From contig JAQFWX010000020.1 in the NCBI GenBank assembly GCA_027605045.1, positions 558,001 to 622,000 of the forward strand: a DNA stretch of 64,000 nt, given 5' to 3'. The translations under genes were made by a program, and so were the position numbers. Shown here piece by piece: positions 1 through 7,878 of this stretch (position 1 is its first letter; each line of letters opens with the position of its first letter). The notes under the pieces were generated by a model. It saw only the letters and a program-made list of their open reading frames with translations. It did no database searches and was not told the DNA's origin. The DNA is from Phallus indusiatus (lineage: Eukaryota > Basidiomycota > Agaricomycetes > Phallales > Phallaceae).

Positions 1-2
1 TG

Positions 3-821
3 CACAGCAAGGCCATGCTGGACACTGGAGCTAGCGGTATGTTCCTCGATCGCGACTTTGTCGAGAAGCATCGGCTTCCCTCCGTACGTCTTGCTAAACC
101 AATTCCCGTGTTTAACGTCGACGGTACGCCCAACCATGCTGGTTCTATCACCCACGTCGTCGACCTCGTTGTTCGCTTTCGAGATCACTCTGAACGCACC
201 TTGTTCGCCGTTACCTCGCTCAAGTATCCCGTCCTATTTGGGCTGCCATGGTTCAAGGCTCACAATCCCGTCATAGACTACGCAACTGGTCGAGTAGAGT
301 TCATGCGCTGCAGCCCCAGTTGTCGGTCTTGTGCTCCACGCTGGCCAGCGGGTAAGCTCTCTAAGCGTGCATTCCAACAGATCCGACGCGCACCTCTACC
401 AGAGCTTGACGACACCGAGGCCGATGATCCTGATATACCAGACCTGGTTGACGTCGAGTCTGAGATTGAGGAAGGTGATCGACTATTCGCGATATCAATA
501 CTGCCTGACGAGCCCGACACTCACCGCATATATGCCACCGAGACCATCTCCCAGCGACTGGCTCGGGCTCACGCCAACAACGCAGACGCACCAGCACCCA
601 AAGGCTTTCGGGATATCGTGCCAGAGATGTTCCACGACTTTGCCGACATTTTCTCGAAGGAGTCGTTCGACTCGTTGCCGCAGTCGAAGAAGTGGGACCA
701 CCCGATAGAGCTTGTGCCGGGTTCTGAGCCTAAGTCTTGCAAGATCTACCCACTGTCGCCTAATGAGCAGGCCGAGTTAGATGCGTTTCTGGAAGAAAAC
801 CTTGCATCTGGACGAATCTGA
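3..821 (+). CDS. Retrotransposon pol, part 1: aspartic protease and start of RT region
   Basis: The reading frame is already open at the window edge, so the real start lies upstream. The motif LDTGAS near the beginning is the catalytic aspartate motif of retropepsins, which cleave the Gag-Pol polyprotein. An acidic linker (roughly residues 130-175) follows, then the segment leading into the reverse transcriptase (DHPIELVPGSEP, then KIYPLSPNEQAELDAFL). The frame ends in TGA at 819-821, exactly where Ty3-type elements continue into the RT core, and stays open in the same frame afterwards. The stop therefore looks like a point mutation in a once continuous pol, not a real gene end. Confidence 0.85.
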   Translation, partial: HSKAMLDTGASGMFLDRDFVEKHRLPSVRLAKPIPVFNVDGTPNHAGSITHVVDLVVRFRDHSERTLFAVTSLKYPVLFGLPWFKAHNPVIDYATGRVEFMRCSPSCRSCAPRWPAGKLSKRAFQQIRRAPLPELDDTEADDPDIPDLVDVESEIEEGDRLFAISILPDEPDTHRIYATETISQRLARAHANNADAPAPKGFRDIVPEMFHDFADIFSKESFDSLPQSKKWDHPIELVPGSEPKSCKIYPLSPNEQAELDAFLEENLASGRI

Positions 822-836
822 CCCTCGAAGTCGCCT

Positions 837-3662
837 ATGGCGTCCCCAGTCTTCTTCATCAAGAAGAAAGATGGCTCTCTCCGTCTTATTCAGGACTATC
901 GCGCGTTGAATGCCATGACAATCAAGAATCGCTACCCGCTACCTCTGATCTCCGAGCTCATCAACAAGCTACAGGGTGCCCGGTACTTTACCAAACTGGA
1001 CGTGCGCTGGGGCTATAACAATGTACGGATAAAGGAAGGAGATGAGTGGAAGGCTGCTTTCCGCACCAATCGCGGCCTCTTCGAGCCCCTGGTGATGTTC
1101 TTTGGTCTCACTAACAGCCCTGCCACCTTCCAGACGATGATGAACGAGATCTTCGAGGATATGATCTCTGAAGGTGTTGTTGCCGTCTACATCGACGACA
1201 TTCTCATCTACACGCAGAGTCGGGAACAGCACGACCAGATCACCCGACGTGTTCTCGAACGTCTCCGCGATCACAAGTTGTACCTCAAGGCGGAGAAGTG
1301 CGAGTTTTGCCGGACCAAGATCGAGTACCTGGGTGTCGTCATTTCCGAGAACACCGTCGAGATGGACCCCGCGAAAGTCTCGGGTGTCAGAGACTGGCCA
1401 GTCCCGAAAAATGTCACTGAGGTCCAGTCCTTCCTAGGTTTCGCCAACTTTTATCGTCGGTTTATCAAGGACTTTGCGCGTATCGCCAATCCCATGTTTG
1501 GGTTAACCAAAAAGGACACCCCCTTCGTCTGGTCTGACAACTGTCAGCATGCCTTCGATACACTAAAGTCGTCTATCACGTCCGCCCCCATCCTCCTCAT
1601 TCCCAACCCCGCTAACCCTTACAGAGTTGAGGCCGACAGTTCCGACTTTGCAACAGGTGCAGTTCTCTCACAGTTGTCGAACGATGACGGCAAATGGCAC
1701 CCAGTTGCTTTCTTCTCGAAAGCCCTTAGCCCCGTCGAACGCAACTACGAGATTCACGACAAGGAAATGCTGGCTATCATACGGTCTCTAGAGGAATGGC
1801 GACACTTTCTTGAAGGCGCGTCTCACCCTATCGACATACGGACTGATCACAAGAATCTCGAGTACTTCATGTCCGCGCGTAACCTCAATCGTCGTCAAGC
1901 CAGATGGTCAGTATATCTCTCGCGTTTCGATTTTACTCTACAGCATATACCGGGTAAATCAATGGGTAAACCTGATGGTTTATCCCGTCGGTCAGACCAT
2001 GGCTCGGGAAAGGATGACAATTGTGGCGTCACTCTAATCCGACCCGAAATGTTTGCAATCAATGCTCTGCAGACATTCCGTCTTAAGGGGGAGGAGGAGG
2101 ACCTTTTACACCAGATTCGCAAGGCCAAACGAGAAGGCAAGGTCGAGGATAGCGTGTCAAAAGCCGTCGCAACACTTCATGCCCTAGGTGGTCGCTCAGC
2201 TCACTCATCGGAATGGTTCGAGGATCAGGACCTCCTTTATTATCGCGGCAAGGTTTACGTGCCAAACGTGGATGAATTACGTCGGAAAATCCTTTCCAGA
2301 CATCATGACACCAAACTCGGTGGCCACCCCGGTCGTTTCAAAACTCTCGAGCTCGTTTCGCGCACCTTTTGGTGGCCAGGTGTCTCTAGGTATGTACAAC
2401 GCTATGTAGAGGCCTGCGATATGTGTCTGCGTACGAAACCATCTCGCCATGCTCCCTATGGCCTTCTCCGACCCACAGAGGTGCCAAGTCGACCTTGGGA
2501 ACACATCTCAGTCGACTTCATCGTGGAACTACCGGAATCCAACGGTCTCGACGCGATCCTCTCGGTCGTCGACTCTCTCACCAAACGGGTTCATTTCGTG
2601 CCGACATTTACGACACTTGACGCGACAGGTCTAGCCCGACTGTACCTCCAACACGTCTGGAAGCTCCATGGTCTCCCCATGAAGGTGATCTCTGACAGAG
2701 GTCCCCAGTTCGCGTCCCGCTTCACACAGGAGCTTTCTAGGCTCCTGGGCATACGGCTTGCACCCTCTACGGCGTATCATCCTCAAACCGATGGTCAGAC
2801 AGAACGGGTCAATGCAGAAGTTGAGCAGTACCTTCGACTTTTCACCTCAGAGCGGCAGGACGACTGGGACCAGATGCTGCCCCTGGCTGAGTTCGCATAC
2901 AACAACCATGTACACTCAGCTACACATTCGACACCGTTTGAGCTCGACACTGGACGACATCCTCGTATGGGATTCGAACCGCTGGTTGCCGACTCGAAGA
3001 TCGAATCTGTCAACGAGTTCAAGACGCGTATGGAATCGATGATAGAGGAAGCCAAGGCCGCCATAGCCAGGTCGAAGGACGAGATGGCCAAGTACTACGA
3101 TCGGAAACACATCCCGGCACCTGAATACAAGGTTGGCGACAAGGTATACCTCGATTCGAGCGACATTCGTACCACCAGGCCCTCCGCCAAGTTATCGCAT
3201 CGGTACTTGGGGCCTTTTCCGATAGTCAGCAAGGTCGGGTCGCACGCATACAAGTTGCGTTTACCACTGTCAATGTCAAGGCTTCATCCAGTATTCCACG
3301 TCGGGAAGTTACGTCCCAAGGTTGAAGATACGATCCCGGGTCGTCGCGTTAAGGCTCCACCACCTCCTGAGGTCAGGGACGATGGTGAACACTATGTCGT
3401 GGAACGGATCTTAGACAGTCGTGTCTTCTGGAGACGACTCGAGTATAAGGTGCGTTGGGAAGGCTATGGTCCCGAGCATGACCAGTGGGAACCCGAGTCG
3501 AATATTGCAGCCCCGGATCTCATTAAGGAATTCCACCGCGAACATCCGAGTGCGCCACGCTCGATAAATGGCCTTCTTTTCCATCGTCGCCCTCGTTTCG
3601 ATTTTTCTAAGTTACAGGCATCATTAGTCGAAGCTACAGGCGTCGGGACGCCGCCTCGTTGA
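837..3662 (+). CDS. Retrotransposon pol, part 2: RT, RNase H, integrase, chromodomain
   Basis: This 941-codon frame continues part 1 in phase; the first ATG is only 15 nt after the stop. Reverse transcriptase: KKKDGSLRL near the start and the catalytic YIDD at about residues 118-121. RNase H: roughly residues 265-375, with EADSSDFATGAVL. Integrase: H-H-C-C zinc finger at about 489-530, then the catalytic D, D and E near 559, 619 and 655 (DFIVEL, SDRGPQF, ERVNAEVEQ), matching D-D-35-E spacing. Chromodomain: about 853-893 (YVVERILDSR, then KVRWEGYG and WEPESN). No further frameshift was seen. Translation would need readthrough or internal initiation, so this copy is probably non-autonomous. Confidence 0.93.
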   Translation: MASPVFFIKKKDGSLRLIQDYRALNAMTIKNRYPLPLISELINKLQGARYFTKLDVRWGYNNVRIKEGDEWKAAFRTNRGLFEPLVMFFGLTNSPATFQTMMNEIFEDMISEGVVAVYIDDILIYTQSREQHDQITRRVLERLRDHKLYLKAEKCEFCRTKIEYLGVVISENTVEMDPAKVSGVRDWPVPKNVTEVQSFLGFANFYRRFIKDFARIANPMFGLTKKDTPFVWSDNCQHAFDTLKSSITSAPILLIPNPANPYRVEADSSDFATGAVLSQLSNDDGKWHPVAFFSKALSPVERNYEIHDKEMLAIIRSLEEWRHFLEGASHPIDIRTDHKNLEYFMSARNLNRRQARWSVYLSRFDFTLQHIPGKSMGKPDGLSRRSDHGSGKDDNCGVTLIRPEMFAINALQTFRLKGEEEDLLHQIRKAKREGKVEDSVSKAVATLHALGGRSAHSSEWFEDQDLLYYRGKVYVPNVDELRRKILSRHHDTKLGGHPGRFKTLELVSRTFWWPGVSRYVQRYVEACDMCLRTKPSRHAPYGLLRPTEVPSRPWEHISVDFIVELPESNGLDAILSVVDSLTKRVHFVPTFTTLDATGLARLYLQHVWKLHGLPMKVISDRGPQFASRFTQELSRLLGIRLAPSTAYHPQTDGQTERVNAEVEQYLRLFTSERQDDWDQMLPLAEFAYNNHVHSATHSTPFELDTGRHPRMGFEPLVADSKIESVNEFKTRMESMIEEAKAAIARSKDEMAKYYDRKHIPAPEYKVGDKVYLDSSDIRTTRPSAKLSHRYLGPFPIVSKVGSHAYKLRLPLSMSRLHPVFHVGKLRPKVEDTIPGRRVKAPPPPEVRDDGEHYVVERILDSRVFWRRLEYKVRWEGYGPEHDQWEPESNIAAPDLIKEFHREHPSAPRSINGLLFHRRPRFDFSKLQASLVEATGVGTPPR

Positions 3663-3673
3663 AGGGGGGATGG

Positions 3674-4460
3674 TGTCAGGGTACGCTACCGCCGTCTCTC
3701 ATTTCCTTGATTATTACCATCGGCATCACTTCATTTCTATTTTATTTATTATTTCCGTGTTTTACTTTTACTTTCCGTTTCCTTGTTTTGTCTCTATTTC
3801 ACTTTCTCTACTTGCGCGCTCGTACCCGGCGTGATGCCCGTTGTCAGGGTACGCTACCGCCGCCTCTCATTTTCTTATTTATTATCATCGGCATCATTTC
3901 GTTTCTATTTTATTTATCATTTCCGTATTTCACTTTTATCTTCCGTTCCCTTGTTCTGTCTCTATCTTACTTTCTCTACTCGCGCGCGTCGCGCGCTCGT
4001 ACCCGGCGTGATGCCCGTGACATCACGTCGCTTAGGTTCGGTTTGGGCGCCTGGCACTTAGCTGTGTCAGGGCCGCACGCCGCGTCGTCGTTTTATGTAT
4101 ATAGTAGCTGTACCTAGAGTGAGGGTCCCTAAGCTTGTTCTCTTAGGATCCCCTCCCTCTAGGTGAGTAGTATAACCATTGCCCAATATAGTACTTAGGA
4201 TCCCCTCCCTCTAGCCTGAGCTGAGTAGCCCTAACACCCGTGACATCACGTCGCTTAGATTCGGCTTGGGCGCCTGGCACTTAGCTGTGCCAGGGCCGCA
4301 CGCCGCGTCGTCGTTTATGTATATAGTAGCTGTACCTAGAGTGAGGGTCCCTAAGCTTGTTCTCTTAGGATCCCCTCCCTCTAGGTGAGTAGTTAGTATC
4401 TTCCCAATATATGTTCTCTTAGGATCCCCTCCCTCTAGCCTGAGCTGAGTAGCCCTAACA
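3674..4460 (+). repeat. 3' LTR of the chromovirus, split by a nested LTR
   Basis: The LTR begins TGTCAGGGTACGCTACC just after the purine-rich tract and ends AGTAGCCCTAACA at 4460, so it has TG...CA termini. Its own sequence is 3674-3841 plus 4242-4460 (about 387 bp). Between these lie the inserted LTR at 3842-4236 and the duplicated target CCCGT. The last part holds two copies of a 20-bp block ending CCCTCCCTCTAG. Confidence 0.88.
3842..4236 (+). repeat. Nested solo LTR, same family, with 5-bp target duplication
   Basis: A complete 395-bp LTR (TGTCAGGG ... CCTAACA) sits inside the 3' LTR of the same family. CCCGT occurs on both sides (3837-3841 and 4237-4241), a perfect 5-bp target-site duplication. 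Removing the insert and one CCCGT restores a continuous outer LTR. No internal region remains, so it is a solo LTR formed by LTR-LTR recombination after insertion. Confidence 0.9.
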
Positions 4461-4747
4461 GGACCCTCACTCTAGGTACAGCTACTATATACATAAAACG
4501 ACGACGCGGCGTGCGGCCCTGACACAGCTAAGTGCCAAGCGCCCAAGCCGAACCTAAGCGACGTGATGTCACGGGCATCACGCCGGGTACGAGCGCGCGA
4601 CGCGCGCGAGTAGAGAAAGTGAAATAGAGACAGAACAAGAAAACGGAGAGTAAAAGTAAAATATGGAAATGATAAATAAAATAGAAAGGAAATGATGCCG
4701 ATGATAATAAATAAGAAAATGAGAGACGGCGGTAGCGTACCCTGACA
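4461..4747 (-). repeat. Partial LTR of the same family, inverted
   Basis: On the minus strand this stretch begins TGTCAGGGTACGC at 4747 and runs through the GC-rich core to the segment TAGAGTGAGGGTCC at 4461. The last ~110 bp of the LTR are missing. It joins directly to the end of the sense LTR at 4460, giving a head-to-head inverted arrangement. Confidence 0.85.
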
Positions 4748-4787
4748 GTCGTGACAATTAGCCCTTATGGTCCTAGCACGTACCCTG

Positions 4788-5110
4788 ACAAGTACGGAGA
4801 AGAACAGAGATGGAACAGATAAGAGAGAAGAATAGATTTAATATTCTGACTGAGGAATCCCAGCTACGAAACTGGGGCTTAAATACATGAGTATAAGGTG
4901 CCTATACTAAAAGGAGAAAAGGGTAAGAAAGGAATGGTGGTTTCTAGGACGGATAGAACGGGCAGAGTCCGGACTAACCGAACCCCTGGTTAGTCAGGAC
5001 ATTGAGCGGACAACCCCCATTTGGAAATGAGCGGATCGGAGGGCTGTGCATGAAGTACGGAGTAGTACGCACGTTGTACGAGATGCATACTTGGGGGGAG
5101 ATTGTCAAGA
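4788..5110 (-). repeat. LTR-like relic, second family
   Basis: This AGTACGGAG-rich stretch shares a block with 5690-5755: TAATATTC(T/A)GACTGA, a short stem-loop, then TTAAATAC. On the minus strand that reads as a TATA-like element followed by a hairpin, as expected for an LTR promoter and R region. GGGGGGAGATTGTCA near 5095 resembles a purine tract next to an LTR end. Borders are uncertain. Confidence 0.4.
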
Positions 5111-5640
5111 TCGGTGTTCCGGACAAATCCCGGATATTTCCGGACTACTACGAAACACGTAACTAGAATACGGAGGAGTACGGAGAGAGGGACTTGGCTT
5201 CAGCTTATATGCTGCGCCCACTCGCCCAGCTTACGATATCCCTCAATTTCTGTAACGTTTCGTTACAGTTTACGATTAGCCCGGTTCTTACGGACTCACA
5301 ACAAACAGTGTAAAGCTGTATATTTGCAAGTGCAGGTAAGAAAGGCTGCCGGCGCCTTTACCGTTACGCGGTATTTACTGGTGTGACGGCGCCTATGTAC
5401 ATTACATAATACTAGGTACTTGTGCAGGCGACGATCGTCTGCATGCAATTGTATATATATACTAATATGTACTATGGTTAATAGTAGTCTGCTGCTCATA
5501 GCGGAACCATTACAATTTCAGAGAACGAGGAAGTACGTAGCTAGTACGTATGAGTACGACGTCAAGAACGTAATGTTGAACTCTGAGTCTACACCGTCAG
5601 ACGACGGCTAGAACTCTGAGTACGAGATAGTACACAACGA
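5111..5640. other. Unassigned repeat-like DNA
   Basis: No gene or clear element was recognised. The sequence is rich in AGTACG and TACGAGTACG words shared with its flanks, so it is probably degraded retroelement DNA. Short ORFs here match nothing I know. Confidence 0.4.
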
Positions 5641-6088
5641 GTACGCACTGGAGCTCGCGAGTACGGAGTAAGAACTGAGGCGGAACTAGAGACGGAAAGT
5701 AACTAATATTCAGACTGACCTTTCCTAGTTAAAAACTAGGATTTAAATACAAAAGAGTACGGACAAAAATGGGAATGTCAACGAATACGGAACAAAGGGA
5801 TTTAACATGAAAGAAGCAGGCGGAGATGTGAATCAGATGGATAGGACTTCTCGTCCCTTGTGGTGATGTGATATGAAAAAGGCTACCTTCACCAGGTACG
5901 AAATGAAGTACGGAGTTAAGTACGGAGATCGGTAATAACAAACCACCGTAATGAAGTGGGGAGTTTACCGGAGATCCGGGTTTGGATTCCGGGTCACGCG
6001 GAACGTGACAGAGATAACGGATCACGGGGTGTGACTTACGTAAAGCTCCGGGAAAGGTCATGGATGATGGGGCATGCCGGGCGTGACA
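5641..6088 (-). repeat. LTR-like relic, second family, inverted
   Basis: Read on the minus strand from 6088 the sequence begins TGTCACGCCCGGCATGCC, a terminus typical of fungal gypsy LTRs. It contains the TATTTAAATCC / hairpin block at 5724-5755 shared with the relic at 4788-5110. The far end is not clear. It abuts the gag fragment that follows. Confidence 0.45.
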
Positions 6089-6336
6089 CTTGGACAACCT
6101 TTGCGAAGCACAGAAGATGAAGAGGATTGAGACACGAGGCGACTTTGGAGAGTTTGATCGCAAATTCTCAAAGATGGCAACGTCGCTCATAAACAATGAG
6201 CTACTGTCCGACATGGAGGCCCGAAAGCTCTTCTGGGGTGCCCTCGATGCATTCTTTCGCCAGCAACTAATTCGGGAAGTCAAATTCGTAAAACCCGGTT
6301 ACACGAAGAAAGTGATACTCACTTTTGAAGAAATAC
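6089..6336 (+). pseudogene. Retrotransposon gag fragment
   Basis: The frame reads through EFDRKFSKMATSLINNEL and ARKLFWGALDAFFRQQL. This resembles the capsid-like domain of basidiomycete retrotransposon Gag proteins, in which a helix ends in a conserved LFW-G-L(P/D) segment. Only about 80 residues remain. The upstream end abuts the inverted LTR-like relic. The downstream end is cut by an LTR of the first family at 6337, after which the frame runs into LTR sequence. It is a dead fragment; its parent family is not certain. Confidence 0.55.
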
Positions 6337-6731
6337 TGTCAGGGTACGCTACTGCCATCTCTCATTTTCTTATTTATTATCATCGGCATCATTTCATTCC
6401 TATTCCATTTACCATTTCCGTATTTTACTTTTACTTTCCGTTTCCTTGTTCTGTCTCTATTTCACTTTCTCTACTTGCGCGCGTCGCGCGCTCATACCCG
6501 GCGTGATGCCCGTGACATCACGTCGCTTAGGTTCAGCTTGGGCGCCTGGCACTTAGCTGTGTCAGGGCCGCACGCTGCGTCGTCGTTTTATGTATATAGT
6601 AGTTGTACCTAGAGTGAGGGTCCCTAAGCTTGTTCTCTTAGGATCCCCTCCCTCTAGGTGAGTAGTTAGTTTCTCCTTCAATATATCTCTTAGGATCCCC
6701 TCCCTCTAGTGTGAGCTGAGTAGCCCTAACA
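6337..6731 (+). repeat. Solo LTR, first family
   Basis: A full-length 395-bp LTR (TGTCAGGG ... CCCTAACA) interrupts the gag fragment. The flanks (AATAC on the left, TCAGG on the right) do not match, so no target duplication is visible. That suggests recombination between different insertions or a later deletion. Confidence 0.85.
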
Positions 6732-6811
6732 TCAGGTGTACAGTTTTGCTCGCAGTGTAGAAAAGTGCCGAAAATACACATTCCAAGCATATTTTGGTAT
6801 ATTTCAGGTCT

Positions 6812-7192
6812 TGTTAGGGCTACTCAGCTCAGGCTAGAGGGAGGGGATCCTAAGAGATTATATTGAGGAAATACTAACTACTCACCTAGAGGGAGGGGAT
6901 CCTAAGAGAACAAGCTTAGGGACCCCACTCTAGGTACAACTACTATATACATAAACGACGACGCGGCGTGCGGCCACAGCTAAGTGCCAGACGCCTGCCG
7001 AAGCGACGTGATGTCACGGGCATCACGCCGGGTACGAGCGCGCGACGCGCGCGAGTAGAGAAAGCGAAATAGAGACAGAACAAGGAAACGGAAGGTAAAG
7101 GTAAAATACGGAAATGGTAAATGGAGTAGGAATGAAATAATGCCGATGATAATAAATAGGAAAATGAGAGACGGCGGTAGCGTACCCTGACA
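6812..7192 (-). repeat. Near-complete LTR, first family, inverted
   Basis: It runs from TGTTAGGGC at 6812 to GTACCCTGACA at 7192, about 381 bp, and is the reverse complement of the neighbouring LTRs. Several small deletions are present (GGGACCCCACT, GCGGCCACAGC). The flanks GGTCT and CCATC do not match. Confidence 0.85.
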
Positions 7193-7519
7193 CCATCTCT
7201 CATTTTTCCTTATTTATTATCATCAGTATATATTCATTTCTATTTCATTTATATTTCCCGCACATTACCTCCACCTTCCGTTTATTCCCTTCATCTATAT
7301 TTTGCCTTCTTTACTCGTGCATGTTGCGTGCTCATACCTGGCATGATGCCCGTGACATCACGTCACTTAGATTCGGCTTGGGCACCTGGCACTTAGCTGT
7401 GTCAGGGCCGCACGCCGTGTCGTCGTTTTATGTATATAGTAGCTGTACCTAGAGTGAGGGTCCCTAAGCTTGTTCTCTTAGGATCCCCTCCCTCTAGTCT
7501 GAGCTGAGTAGCCCTGACA
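7193..7519 (+). repeat. Decayed LTR, first family, lacking the first ~20 bp
   Basis: It starts inside the LTR (CCATCTCTCATTTT) directly after the inverted copy and ends AGTAGCCCTGACA. Compared with the other copies, many CpG sites have become TpG or CpA (for example GTGCATGTTGCGTGCTCAT). It carries one, not two, of the 20-bp GGATCCCCTCCCTCTAG blocks. Confidence 0.82.
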
Positions 7520-7878
7520 CAAACTGGTTTATGAACTGATCCACATATTGCTATATGACTGAGTGAAAATATTGAATTTTGTCATGATTTTTATTTTATT
7601 TTGGCTCTAGAGAGCTCAAAAATTGCCCAAACGGAAACAAAAATATGGGAGTCGGGCGCCTAAATAAGCGCCTGTGTTACATAAGCAAAAAACTTGTCCA
7701 AAATCGTGTAAATTCAATGAAATCTAGAAAAAATTGAAAAATATCTCGTCCATCTTTCTTTTGTCTCCGTCGTTCGCGAAAGTTTCCTCGTCTCTTTTTT
7801 CCTCGGTGTCTCCCCAGAATGACTACCCTTCCACCTATGTAAGTCCTTTCAGAGCTTCCACCTGCTCGGGCAATTCCC
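7520..7878. other. Spacer, no gene recognised
   Basis: AT-rich DNA between the LTR cluster and the hydrolase relic. An ATG at 7819 opens a seven-codon frame ending in TAA. The next in-frame start for the hydrolase is at 7879. Confidence 0.5.

Larger units (their letters stand above)
1..4460 (+). mobile_element. Ty3/gypsy chromovirus, 3' part with 3' LTR
   Basis: The window opens inside the pol gene of an LTR retrotransposon. Visible in order are a retropepsin, reverse transcriptase, RNase H, integrase with zinc finger, a C-terminal chromodomain, a purine-rich tract (about 3661-3673) and an LTR starting TGTCAGGG. Gag, the primer-binding site and the 5' LTR lie outside the window. The order RT-RNase H-integrase-chromodomain is diagnostic for chromoviruses, whose chromodomain is thought to steer integration to heterochromatin. 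The copy is damaged: one in-frame stop splits pol, and a second LTR is inserted in the 3' LTR. Confidence 0.93.

Noticed and set aside
1895..3110. Minus-strand ORFs inside the retrotransposon
   Set aside because: They lie opposite the intact pol frame and have no features of their own; they are by-products of codon composition.
3659..4117. 152-codon ORF running through the LTR
   Set aside because: It consists of LTR sequence translated by chance, and the same pattern repeats in every LTR copy.
6812..7192. TTAGGG-like words as telomeric repeat
   Set aside because: GTTAGGGC occurs once per LTR end and is not tandemly repeated.
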